Source: Syntrophobacterales bacterium
GTDB taxonomy: Bacteria; Desulfobacterota; Syntrophobacteria; BM002
Assembly: GCA_030601545.1 (NCBI GenBank)
Contig: JAUVTM010000034.1
Location: 1-12,825 of the forward strand
Direction: 5' to 3'
Length of the DNA: 12,825 nt
The first letter of the stretch is position 1. The number at the start of each line of letters is the position of its first letter. The position numbers and the translations under genes were made by a program. Shown here piece by piece: positions 1 through 7,266 of this stretch. The notes under the pieces are model-generated. The model searched no databases, was not told where the DNA came from, and saw nothing but the letters and a program-made list of their open reading frames with translations.

Positions 1-43
1 GCACGGGATACAGGGATTTTCTGCTGGGACCAGAGGATGCAAC

Positions 44-763
44 ATGCAAGATGAGTTGAAAGAATTCAGCCGCGAAGAGCTTGTCAAATTCAACGGTGAA
101 AATGGACAGCCGGTATATATAGCTCACGATGACAAAGTGTATGATCTCTCAGAAAGCAAATTGTGGAAAACCGGCAGCCATATGCGAAGGCATCAGGCGG
201 GAACTGATCTGACTGAGGAGATCGGAGGCGCTCCGCATAGCATAGAGGTTTTCGAAAGATTTCGGCAAGTTGGAATTCTGAAGCCAGCAAAAGATCCAAT
301 GGATGAACATGTTCCCGACCTTCTCCTGGCGGTTTTTCGCAAGATTCCCATGTTACGCCGCCATCCTCATCCAATGACCGTCCACTTCCCCATTGCCTTT
401 CTGATGTTTTTTCCCGTTCTCAACATCCTCTATCTGGTGACCGGAGACAAAAGCCTGGAGACAACTGCGTTTCATGTTCTGGTGGCCGGGCTGGTGGTCG
501 CACCGGTTGCCATGCTCACTGGTCCTTATAACTGGTGGCTCAATTATGCTGGTAAGTGGTCGAAGATAATAGCGATAAAGATCTTCGGTTCGCTCATTCT
601 CATTACTCTCATTCTGGTCATTTTCTTGTGGAGAACCTTGTCGCCTGAAATTATGTTGCAGCCCGGTGGAGCCAGGCTTGTCTACCTTGTCCTTAGTTTG
701 ACATTGCCAGTTTTAGTAGCAGTTCTTGGCTGGTTTGGAGCAAAAATGACCTTCCCTCACTGA
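44..763 (+). CDS. Membrane protein: cytochrome b5-like heme domain fused to DUF2231-type membrane domain
   Basis: 239 residues. The first ~80 residues match the short bacterial cytochrome b5-like heme/steroid-binding domain: a FSREEL start, a VYDLS strand, then H46 and H50 in GSHMRRHQAG, the DLTEE segment and H65 in GGAPHS, which are the likely heme ligands. From about residue 105 the protein is a membrane domain of DUF2231 type. It opens with HPHPMTVHFP (several histidines at the membrane edge) and has four hydrophobic helices, roughly at 112-132, 141-163, 172-195 and 205-228. A role as a membrane-bound b-type redox protein is inferred from the domains; donor and acceptor cannot be read from sequence. 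The start is supported by AGAGGA at 32-37, six bases upstream. The stop codon overlaps the first unit of a heptamer repeat array. The 43 bases before it show no gene. Confidence 0.75.
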   Translation: MQDELKEFSREELVKFNGENGQPVYIAHDDKVYDLSESKLWKTGSHMRRHQAGTDLTEEIGGAPHSIEVFERFRQVGILKPAKDPMDEHVPDLLLAVFRKIPMLRRHPHPMTVHFPIAFLMFFPVLNILYLVTGDKSLETTAFHVLVAGLVVAPVAMLTGPYNWWLNYAGKWSKIIAIKIFGSLILITLILVIFLWRTLSPEIMLQPGGARLVYLVLSLTLPVLVAVLGWFGAKMTFPH

Positions 764-845
764 GGTTTCAGGTTTCAGTGTTCAGGTTTCAGCTTTTATC
801 TCTCTTTTTCCTGACACCTGACACCTGACACCCGACACCTCAAAC
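763..845. repeat. Inverted pair of heptamer repeat arrays (locus 1)
   Basis: The left arm, 763-790, is four 7-bp units: AGGTTTC, AGGTTTC, AGTGTTC, AGGTTTC. The right arm, 811-845, is five units: CTGACAC three times, CCGACAC, CTCAAAC. The reverse complement of the right arm reads as GGTGTCA-type units, so the arms form an imperfect inverted repeat (23 of 30 positions match) around a pyrimidine-rich spacer at 793-810. It begins on the stop codon of the preceding gene. It resembles the short heptameric tandem repeats known from some bacterial genomes; its function is unknown. It could fold as a weak hairpin in the transcript, but no T-tract follows. Confidence 0.8.
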
Positions 846-961
846 GCTGTGATTTGATGCTTGGAATTTAGTTTTTTGAATGCTCCATTGCTAGCCGGTG
901 GCCAGACTGGGATTCTTTACTTTCACAGAGTATCGAAGAGAGGAATCAAGATAAAACCCAT

Positions 962-1900
962 ATGAGTGTGCAATTGTCAGCCAAATCCCAGCAATTGAGG
1001 CTCTATCTGGCTTTATCCAGAACGCCACATCTGCTAATTGACCTGGCCACCCCAATGGCAGCGGCCTTATTGTGTCTAGGCAAGTTGCCACCCCTTTCCA
1101 CTATCCTACTAGGCATGATTACAGTCTTTGCAGGATATACCTGCATATATGCCTTGAACGATTTGACAGACCATGAGCTAGATCGGCAAAGGATGGGAGA
1201 GCTTCTCAAGGAGCCAGCCTGCTTTGATCTAGACTGCATCTTTGTCCGCCACCCCCTTGCTCAAGGACTCATACCCCTGGCAAGTGGTGTGATATGGACC
1301 TTTTTTTGGGGACTTATCGCCCTTGTAGGGGCTGCGCTGCTGAATCCTGTATGTGCATTTATTTTTGTTATAGGTGCCCTTCTGGAGGTAGTTTACTGCA
1401 GACTGTACAAGGTGAGTCAGTGGAAGATACTCATCGCTGCAACGGCAAAAAATCTTGGAGCACTGGCAGCCATCTTTGCGGTAAACCCAAAACCACAGCC
1501 TCAATTGGTAATCGTTGTTTTCATCTGGATAGCGCTCTGGGAGGTGGGGGGACAAAACATTCCCAACGATCTCGTGGACATGCAGGAAGACGGAAGACTT
1601 GGGGCAAGAACTATCCCTGTAGTCTACGGGCCGAGCTTTTCAGTGATAATGATTTTTGCAGCTCTCATCGCCAGTTCTGCCCTCGGTCTCGGCCTGGTCT
1701 TTCTTTCACCGCTCAAGCTGAAGGGAGTATATATCGCAGGTGCGATTCTTTCCGGACTGTTCTTCCTCTTGTTTCCTCTTCGAAGGTTTCTGTCAGATGA
1801 TGACGCCAGCAAAGCGATCAACCTTTTCAACAAGGCCAGCCTCTATCCCCTGGGGATACTCACTACGACCGTGTTTTGTATCTTGGTTCAATACATATAA
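962..1900 (+). CDS. UbiA-family membrane prenyltransferase, substrate unknown
   Basis: 312 residues, the usual length for the UbiA superfamily of intramembrane aromatic prenyltransferases. Both Mg-diphosphate motifs are complete: N66-D67-x2-D70-x3-D74 (NDLTDHELD) and N202-D203-x2-D206-x3-D210 (NDLVDMQED), the latter followed by GARTIPVVYG as in many family members. About eight hydrophobic segments lie between and around them. Family enzymes attach a polyprenyl chain to an acceptor such as hydroxybenzoate, dihydroxynaphthoate, heme, or a glycerol lipid; nothing here identifies the acceptor. The loop after the first motif is long (about residues 75-97) before RHPLAQG, which takes the place of the more common RPL-type motif. 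The ribosome site is poor: AGAGAGG at 937-943 lies 18 bases before this ATG, so the start is only moderately secure. The gene stands alone between repeat-bearing spacers. Confidence 0.85.
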   Translation: MSVQLSAKSQQLRLYLALSRTPHLLIDLATPMAAALLCLGKLPPLSTILLGMITVFAGYTCIYALNDLTDHELDRQRMGELLKEPACFDLDCIFVRHPLAQGLIPLASGVIWTFFWGLIALVGAALLNPVCAFIFVIGALLEVVYCRLYKVSQWKILIAATAKNLGALAAIFAVNPKPQPQLVIVVFIWIALWEVGGQNIPNDLVDMQEDGRLGARTIPVVYGPSFSVIMIFAALIASSALGLGLVFLSPLKLKGVYIAGAILSGLFFLLFPLRRFLSDDDASKAINLFNKASLYPLGILTTTVFCILVQYI

Positions 1901-2210
1901 CTATAACCTCGCCAGACCGGCGACCAGCGTTTCTTAGAGTGATGGAGCTCGAACGATTGTTGATTTTAGATTTTAGATTTCAGATTGTAGTAAACTAGAA
2001 ACTTGAGTTTTCCCAATCTTCAATCCTCAATCTGCAATCTCTATTGCTCCAGTACTCCATAGTTTCAGCTCCCTCTCATGCACGGAATCTTCACTTCGGG
2101 CATTCAACATCTTCTTGTAATGATTGAAACATCAACAGCGACCATACAGCATGGAGTCGATGCCTCGTATTCTGTCGGCTACTTATTCTCGCTCTATAGT
2201 GTTTAGACGC
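1901..2210. other. Gene-free spacer between UbiA gene and acyl-CoA dehydrogenase gene
   Basis: The spacer holds the heptamer array at 1955-2041. From 2042 to 2210 I see no gene with a ribosome site, no strong hairpin and no convincing promoter. It presumably contains the promoter of the downstream dehydrogenase gene. Confidence 0.5.
1955..2041. repeat. Inverted pair of heptamer repeat arrays (locus 2)
   Basis: The left arm, 1955-1989, is five units: GATTGTT, GATTTTA, GATTTTA, GATTTCA, GATTGTA. The right arm, 2014-2041, is four units: CAATCTT, CAATCCT, CAATCTG, CAATCTC. Read on the other strand the right-arm units are GATTG-type, so the two arms are inverted copies of the same family, separated by 24 bases. 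The 7-bp period and the inverted layout are the same as at 763-845, but the unit sequence differs. Confidence 0.8.
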
Positions 2211-2223
2211 AAAGGAGTTGGGC

Positions 2224-3873
2224 ATGAATCTCGAAAGCTTCTTGGGAAATATCTACTTCGGCTCTATGGATATGGAACGGTTCCATTCCTTCCAAGGACT
2301 GGAAGAAGACGAAAAAACAAGGGAGATCGTTAGCAAATATCTTGAAGTCACGAAGAAATATCCACCCTCCTATTTAGAACAACAGGGAACCATCCCGACG
2401 GAGTTGTTGGAAGAGTTGAAGAAGATCGGCTTTTTCGGACTCAACATCCCCGAAAAGTACGGCGGAGTTGGCTTGAGTCTCAGGCAGTACTTGAAGGTGG
2501 TAGCAGAGATAGCCGGCAAGGATTTGGCCCTGGTAATTATTTCTCTAGCCCATCTTTCCATTGGCTGTAAAGGTATTGTGCTTTTCGGCAATGAAGCGCA
2601 AAAGGAAAAATACCTCGTTCCGGCAGCATCCGGCGAGATGATTTTTTCGTACGCCCTGACTGAACCGAAAATAGGCTCGGATGCCAAACATATCGAAAGT
2701 AGAGCCGTTCTCTCTGAAGATGGCAAGTACTACATTTTGAATGGTCAAAAGACATACATTACCAACGCAAACTACGCTGGTGGTCTTGCGGTTTTTGCCC
2801 AGCTTGATTCGGAAAAGCCAGGTTTCATGGGCTCTTTCATCGTAGAGACCACTTGGGATGGAGTGAAAATTGGTAAAGATATGCCCAAAATGGGGCTCAA
2901 GGCAAGTTCTACGGCAGCCATTCAATTCAAGGACGTCAGGGTACCAGTGGCAAATCTTTTGGGTCAGCCAGGAGAGGGATTCAAGATTGCCATGAGTATC
3001 CTTAATTACGGTAGACTGGCCCTCGGGGCAGGATCTGTTGGCGCCATGAACCAGTCGATGCGGGACATGGAAAAACAGTCTGCACGCAGGAGACAGTTTG
3101 GAGTGGAGATCAATAGCTTCGAACTCATTCAAGAAAAGATGGTGAAGGCCAGGGTTGACAGTTACGTGGCCTCAGCCATGACAGCTTTCACAGCCGGAAT
3201 GCTGGAGGACAATCCCAAAGCACTGGTTGCCATTGAGAGTTCCCACTGCAAATTATTCGGCACCACCAGGGGATGGAATACAGTCTACGATGCTCTCCAA
3301 GTAGCGGGAGGTTCAGGGTACCTTGCCACGCAGCCCTATGAGAAGAGAATGAGAGATTTCAGGGTAACTACCATTTTTGAGGGAACCACAGAGATCCACT
3401 CCATCTATCCCCCCATGTTTGTTTTGCGCGGTCTCAACAAACACATGAAAGCAGTTCACCCCTCTACCACCTCCAGGTTGGTATTTCTGCTGAAGGGTAT
3501 GTTTGGTAAAGCTGATTGGAAACTGCGGTTCAACCAAAGAGTCATGAACCGTGCGGCCCGCCTTGCCAAAGCAAATGCCAGAAGTGTACGTTGGCTGTTG
3601 CACGCTGGCCTCTTGATATATGGCAAAAAGATTCAGAATAAGCAGTTTTTCTTGCGTCGGATTACTAATCTCAGTCTACATCTCTATGGACTTATCGCCG
3701 TTTTGGCCAAAATCGACGCAAGAAAAAAAATGGGGCGGGATGTCTCAGAGGATCTAAGGGTACTGTCCTATTTTCTGGAGGTTGCGCGGCAGTCGAGAAA
3801 GAGTGACAAACGTTTGTTCAGCTCCAGAAAGGAAGCTCTTCACAAAAATGTTGTCAAAGGTATCATTTCCTGA
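2224..3873 (+). CDS. Acyl-CoA dehydrogenase, long form with C-terminal helical extension
   Basis: 549 residues. It is a flavin-dependent dehydrogenase that would form the 2,3-double bond of an acyl-CoA and pass electrons to electron-transfer flavoprotein. The N-terminal helical domain is at about 30-140. The middle beta domain holds FSYALTEPKIGSDA at 141-154 (FAD/substrate signature) and LNGQKTYITNA at 172-182. The C-terminal helical domain is at about 250-400 with the catalytic glutamate E386 in IFEGTTEI. Residues from about 400 to 549 are an extra, basic, mostly helical segment. Short-chain enzymes are near 380 residues, so the length is like VLCAD/ACAD9-type enzymes, where such an extension mediates dimer or membrane contact. 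Start 2224 is chosen over the in-frame TTG at 2218 because AAAGGAG at 2211-2217 sits six bases upstream. No electron-transfer flavoprotein gene is nearby. Confidence 0.92.
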   Translation: MNLESFLGNIYFGSMDMERFHSFQGLEEDEKTREIVSKYLEVTKKYPPSYLEQQGTIPTELLEELKKIGFFGLNIPEKYGGVGLSLRQYLKVVAEIAGKDLALVIISLAHLSIGCKGIVLFGNEAQKEKYLVPAASGEMIFSYALTEPKIGSDAKHIESRAVLSEDGKYYILNGQKTYITNANYAGGLAVFAQLDSEKPGFMGSFIVETTWDGVKIGKDMPKMGLKASSTAAIQFKDVRVPVANLLGQPGEGFKIAMSILNYGRLALGAGSVGAMNQSMRDMEKQSARRRQFGVEINSFELIQEKMVKARVDSYVASAMTAFTAGMLEDNPKALVAIESSHCKLFGTTRGWNTVYDALQVAGGSGYLATQPYEKRMRDFRVTTIFEGTTEIHSIYPPMFVLRGLNKHMKAVHPSTTSRLVFLLKGMFGKADWKLRFNQRVMNRAARLAKANARSVRWLLHAGLLIYGKKIQNKQFFLRRITNLSLHLYGLIAVLAKIDARKKMGRDVSEDLRVLSYFLEVARQSRKSDKRLFSSRKEALHKNVVKGIIS

Positions 3874-3885
3874 TTTTCTGACCCC

Positions 3886-3909
3886 CCCAGACCTTGACCG
3901 TGGTCTGGG
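3886..3909 (+). terminator. GC-rich hairpin after the acyl-CoA dehydrogenase gene
   Basis: CCCAGACC at 3886-3893 pairs perfectly with GGTCTGGG at 3902-3909 around an 8-base loop, starting 12 bases after the stop codon. No T-tract follows, so this is a possible transcript end or 3' stabilising structure, not a textbook intrinsic terminator. Confidence 0.4.
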
Positions 3910-3931
3910 CGTGACTTACTATTAAAGCATA

Positions 3932-3952
3932 TTTCTCAAGCGTCTTGAGAAA
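3932..3952. promoter_or_regulatory. Perfect 9-bp inverted repeat upstream of tpx
   Basis: TTTCTCAAG at 3932-3940 and CTTGAGAAA at 3944-3952 are perfect inverted copies around CGT. It lies 107 bases before the tpx start. The AT-rich symmetric dyad could be a regulator's operator or a small hairpin; no known regulator consensus was recognised. Confidence 0.35.
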
Positions 3953-4059
3953 AACTCATCCAAGAACTATTCAGGATGTCTCCCCAACCTCTCGTCATCC
4001 CCATGGTGCGGGGGGGCGCCCAGAAAAGATTGATTCCCAGCACCGACAAGGAGACTCAC

Positions 4060-4575
4060 ATGAAAGAACGTGATGGCATAGTCACAATGAAAGGTAACCC
4101 GATTACCCTTATGGGTACCGAGCTACAAGTTGGAGATAAGGCTCCTGACTTCGTGGCCATAGACAATGATCTGAATCCGGTAAGCTTTGACTCATTCCGA
4201 GGCAAAGTCTGCATCGTTTCCTCCGTGCCATCTCTCGACACTCCGGTGTGTGACATGGAGACACGGAGATTCAATGATGAAGCAGGTCGCTTGGACGACA
4301 ATGTGGAAATTCTAACCATTAGCATGGATCTTCCATTTGCTCAAAAACGGTGGTGCGGAGCTGCCGGAGTTGACAGGGTGCAAACGCTCTCTGACCACCG
4401 TGACGCTGCTTTTGGGCAGGCATATGGCGTACTAATCAAGGACCTCCGGTTACTGGCGAGGGCGGTGTTTGTGGTAGATAAGGAAGGAACCATACGATAT
4501 ATGGAGCTGGTCAAAGAAATCGCCAGTGAGCCGGACTATGATGCTGTACTGAAAGCAGTAAAAGGACTTGTCTGA
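4060..4575 (+). CDS. tpx: Thiol peroxidase, atypical 2-Cys peroxiredoxin (Tpx)
   Basis: 171 residues, the usual length for Tpx. It reduces H2O2 and organic hydroperoxides with electrons from thioredoxin. The peroxidatic cysteine is C64 in the active-site motif SVPSLDTPVCDMETRRFN, with the conserved Thr61. The resolving cysteine is C99 in KRWCGAAGV, so both residues of the intramolecular disulfide are present. The VTMKGNPITLMG opening is typical of the family. The reading frame is open from 3976, but the ATG at 4060 is chosen because AAGGAG at 4048-4053 lies six bases before it and the resulting N-terminus matches the family. It is followed after 45 bases by the octaheme cytochrome gene. The perfect dyad upstream may be a control site. 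The protein has no signal peptide and should be cytoplasmic. Confidence 0.95.
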   Translation: MKERDGIVTMKGNPITLMGTELQVGDKAPDFVAIDNDLNPVSFDSFRGKVCIVSSVPSLDTPVCDMETRRFNDEAGRLDDNVEILTISMDLPFAQKRWCGAAGVDRVQTLSDHRDAAFGQAYGVLIKDLRLLARAVFVVDKEGTIRYMELVKEIASEPDYDAVLKAVKGLV

Positions 4576-4620
4576 GAATTTGTATGAGTCCTTACAGTAA
4601 CACCTATGGAGAAGGGAATC

Positions 4621-6120
4621 ATGCGACTCTTACCTTTTGTGGCCTTACTAGTTTTGTTCTTTCCTTCACAATCCAAGGCAGCGGAATTGAGCGATGCCAG
4701 TTCTGAATGTTTAGACTGCCATGCGAGCATAGCGCCAGGGATGGTTGCTGGTTGGCAAAGTAGCCGCCATGCCAGAGTGAGTCCGCTTGCAGCTCTGAAA
4801 AAGCCGGAGCTGCAAAGAAGGGTCTCCGCGAAGTGGGTTCCAAGTGACCTGGCACGAAATGTAGTGGGCTGCGCTGAGTGTCACACCCTGAACCCGGAAA
4901 AACACAGCGACACCTTCGAACACAACGGCTATCAGGTGCATATTGTTGTCACCCCTGAAGACTGTGCCACCTGCCATCCAGTTGAAGAGAAGCAATATGG
5001 GCAAAACCTCATGTCTCATGCTTATGGGAACCTAATGGATAACTCTCTTTACCAGGATCTGGTGCAGACGCTCAACGGGGTGCAGTTTATCGATGACGGC
5101 CACATAAGTATTAAGGCTGCAAGCGCAGAGGCAAATGGGGATTCCTGTCTTTCGTGTCATGGCACCAAAGTGGAGGTGAAAGGATTTGATGAGCGCGACA
5201 CCGAGATGGGGGTAATGGAGTTTCCGGTTTTGAGTGGCTGGCCCAATGTGGGTGTTGGCCGCATAAACCCCGATGGCAGCAGGGGTTCATGTTCCTCCTG
5301 TCATACCTCGCATCGATTCTCCATTGAGATGGCCAGGAAACCTCATACCTGTTCCCAGTGCCATAAGGGCCCGGATGTTCCCATATATAAGATATATCAG
5401 GTCAGCAAACACGGAAATATCTATTCGTCCATCGGCAAGAAGTGGAATTTCGAGGAAGTTCCCTGGACCGTGGGCAAAGACTTCACTGCACCTACCTGTG
5501 CCACCTGCCATGTCAGCCTGGTTGTCACTCCGGAGGGTGATGTAGTAGCGGAGAGGACTCATCAAATGAACAATCGTCTTCCCTGGAGGATTTTTGGTCT
5601 GATTTATGCCCATGCCCACCCCAAATCTCCTGACACCAGTGTGATCAAGAACAAAGCCGGTCTTCCTCTTCCCACTGATCTCAATGGGGAGCCCGCCTCC
5701 ACATACTTGATCGATAACAACGAACAACAAAAGCGGCGTAAGATTTTGCAGAAAGTTTGTCTCGCCTGCCATAGCCAACAGTGGGTGGATGGGCACTGGG
5801 CCCGATTTGAAAATAACATTAGAACCACCAATGAGATGACTGTGACAGCCACCGAGTTGATGCTCAAGGCTTGGGAAACAGGAGCGGCCAAGGGTCTGGC
5901 TCAGAATGACTCGATCTTTAATGAAGCCATCGAAAAGAAATGGATGGAGCAGTGGTTGTTTTTTGCTAACTCGACCCGGATGTCGTCAGCCATGCTTGGT
6001 ACCGACTACGGTGTGTTCGACAACGGCCGCTGGTATATGGCGAAGAACATACAGGAAATGTATGATTGGTTGAAAATGTTGCTCGCTGTGAGCAGCGAAA
6101 CATCGCGAGATGCAAAGTAA
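4621..6120 (+). CDS. Secreted octaheme cytochrome c, hydroxylamine oxidoreductase (HAO)-like
   Basis: 499 residues from this ATG. An N-terminal signal peptide (RLLPFVALLVLFFPSQSKA) is followed by eight CxxCH heme sites at residues 30-34, 84-88, 115-119, 176-180, 224-228, 244-248, 293-297 and 380-384. After the last heme comes a long helical tail without a membrane anchor. Eight hemes with this spacing and a long C-terminal helical domain fit the octaheme HAO family; in HAO the fourth site carries the catalytic P460 heme. Oxidative HAOs have a tyrosine covalently bound to that heme, while reductive relatives that make ammonium from nitrite or hydroxylamine lack it. Candidate tyrosines here are Y463 and Y472 in LGTDYGVFDNGRWYMAKN, so direction of reaction is undecided. 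An ATG at 4606 is possible but lies on the ribosome site (GGAGAAGGG, 4608-4616). No quinol-oxidising partner cytochrome is nearby. Confidence 0.85.
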   Translation: MRLLPFVALLVLFFPSQSKAAELSDASSECLDCHASIAPGMVAGWQSSRHARVSPLAALKKPELQRRVSAKWVPSDLARNVVGCAECHTLNPEKHSDTFEHNGYQVHIVVTPEDCATCHPVEEKQYGQNLMSHAYGNLMDNSLYQDLVQTLNGVQFIDDGHISIKAASAEANGDSCLSCHGTKVEVKGFDERDTEMGVMEFPVLSGWPNVGVGRINPDGSRGSCSSCHTSHRFSIEMARKPHTCSQCHKGPDVPIYKIYQVSKHGNIYSSIGKKWNFEEVPWTVGKDFTAPTCATCHVSLVVTPEGDVVAERTHQMNNRLPWRIFGLIYAHAHPKSPDTSVIKNKAGLPLPTDLNGEPASTYLIDNNEQQKRRKILQKVCLACHSQQWVDGHWARFENNIRTTNEMTVTATELMLKAWETGAAKGLAQNDSIFNEAIEKKWMEQWLFFANSTRMSSAMLGTDYGVFDNGRWYMAKNIQEMYDWLKMLLAVSSETSRDAK

Positions 6121-6168
6121 AGAATCCGCTTAAATCCAGACAAACCATAGACATAAGGAGGATTAGTA

Positions 6169-6543
6169 ATGGCTGAGCAGTTGGAGGTTTACAAGTGTGA
6201 TGCATGCGGCAACATCGTGGAAGTCTTGCATGGCGGCGGGGGAGAGCTCGTCTGCTGCGGGGAGTCCATGGAACTTTTTATTGAGAACACCGTTGATGCG
6301 GCCAAGGAAAAACATGTTCCGGTGATCGAGAAAACTGCTGATGGCTTCAAGGTGAAGGTGGGCGAAGTGGCTCACCCAATGGAAGAGAAACACCATATTG
6401 AGTGGGTTGAGGTCATTGTTGGCGGCAAGGCCTACCGTCAGTTCCTGAAACCGGGAGAAGAGCCCGAAGCCACTTTCTGCATCGACGCTGATAAGGTAAC
6501 AGCCAGGGAGTACTGCAACCTGCACGGCTTGTGGAAAGCGTAA
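6169..6543 (+). CDS. dfx: Desulfoferrodoxin, two-iron superoxide reductase
   Basis: 124 residues. It reduces superoxide to hydrogen peroxide without making O2, using electrons usually delivered by rubredoxin. The N-terminal desulforedoxin-type iron site is complete (C10, C13, C29, C30). The catalytic centre has H49, H69, H75, C116 and H119, with E47-K48 before H49 as in active enzymes. A strong ribosome site AAGGAGG at 6155-6161 precedes the ATG. It lies 48 bases after the cytochrome gene and is followed by a clear intrinsic terminator, so tpx, the cytochrome gene and dfx may form one transcript. The rubredoxin-like gene further downstream is a possible electron donor. Confidence 0.97.
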   Translation: MAEQLEVYKCDACGNIVEVLHGGGGELVCCGESMELFIENTVDAAKEKHVPVIEKTADGFKVKVGEVAHPMEEKHHIEWVEVIVGGKAYRQFLKPGEEPEATFCIDADKVTAREYCNLHGLWKA

Positions 6544-6609
6544 CTCAACTCACTGAGAGCAAACCCTAGGTGGGGAATACACTCCACCTTAGATTGAACA
6601 GGACAAGCC

Positions 6610-6644
6610 CTCTTCCCCCGGTGGGGGGAGAGGAGATTTTTTTT
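6610..6644 (+). terminator. Rho-independent terminator after dfx
   Basis: CTCTTCCCCC at 6610-6619 pairs with GGGGGGAGAG at 6623-6632 (ten pairs, one G-U) around a GGT loop. Eight T residues at 6637-6644 follow four bases later. It ends the dfx transcript and implies a separate promoter for the next gene. Confidence 0.88.
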
Positions 6645-6750
6645 GTGGCATGAAGTCCTGGGCATTCTTATTTTTGCAGGGTAATGCTGCATCTGCTTTC
6701 GCCCGTTGCGTTTTGCAGCGAATAGCGCGTGCTGCCCAAGGGGAGTTCTG

Positions 6751-7254
6751 ATGAGTTTCGAATTTAATGCCGACGAAATCCTGGAAATGGCGGAACAGAT
6801 TGAGCGAAATGGGGCCCGTTTCTACCGAAAAGCAGCGGAGTTGGTAAAGGATGCAGCGTTCAGCAAATTGCTCCGAGATCTCGCTGCCTGGGAAGATGGA
6901 CATGAGAAGGCTTTTGCCACCATACGGGCGGACTTAACAGATCAAGAGCGGCAACCAATTGCTTTCGATCCTGAACACGAGACCTCAATGTACTTGCGGG
7001 CAATGGCTGATGGGCATGTCTTCGATGCGAGGGTCGATCCTGCCGATACGTTGACAGGCAAGGAGTCGGCAGAAGACATCTTACGAATGGCCATCGGACA
7101 GGAAAAAGACTCCATTGTTTTCTATACGGGCCTGAAGGAGATGATCTCGCAAACTGCCGGCAAAGAGCGAATTGCAGAAATCATCAAAGAGGAGATGGGT
7201 CATATCGGATTTTTGAATAGAGAGATTGCTAATTTGAGCTCAAACGTCAGGTGA
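6751..7254 (+). CDS. Rubrerythrin-like ferritin-fold diiron protein without rubredoxin domain
   Basis: 167 residues. It is a four-helix bundle with a complete diiron set in two halves: E18 (EQIERNGARFY), E48-x2-H51 (WEDGHEKAF), E118 (QEKDSIVFY) and E148-x2-H151 (EEMGHIGFL). Rubrerythrins reduce hydrogen peroxide in anaerobes, but this protein lacks the C-terminal Cys4 rubredoxin domain of classic rubrerythrin. It would therefore need an outside electron donor, or it may serve iron binding instead. The start at 6751 is chosen because AAGGGGAG at 6739-6746 lies just upstream; the frame is open from 6706 but without a better site. Only 12 bases separate its stop from the 2-oxoacid oxidoreductase alpha gene, so the two are almost surely co-transcribed. 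Confidence 0.85.
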   Translation: MSFEFNADEILEMAEQIERNGARFYRKAAELVKDAAFSKLLRDLAAWEDGHEKAFATIRADLTDQERQPIAFDPEHETSMYLRAMADGHVFDARVDPADTLTGKESAEDILRMAIGQEKDSIVFYTGLKEMISQTAGKERIAEIIKEEMGHIGFLNREIANLSSNVR

Positions 7255-7266
7255 AAGGGCGAGAGC

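Noticed and set aside
763..845. Regular short repeats that could suggest a CRISPR array
   Set aside because: The units are 7 bp and contiguous with no unique spacers, so they are tandem repeats, not CRISPR.
1294..1800. Open frame overlapping the UbiA gene in another + frame
   Set aside because: It lies wholly inside the UbiA gene, gives a serine/cysteine-rich translation with no recognisable domain, and has no ribosome site.
2545..3132. Long open frame on the minus strand opposite the acyl-CoA dehydrogenase gene
   Set aside because: It is antisense to well-conserved motifs, and its translation resembles no family; it is a shadow of the coding frame.
3976..4059. N-terminal extension of thiol peroxidase
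   Set aside because: The extension does not match the family and lacks a ribosome site, while AAGGAG sits six bases before the ATG at 4060.
6645..6750. A sigma-54-like promoter suggested by TGGCAT before the rubrerythrin-like gene
   Set aside because: The downstream element does not give GC at the required spacing; I see no convincing promoter though one should exist after the dfx terminator.
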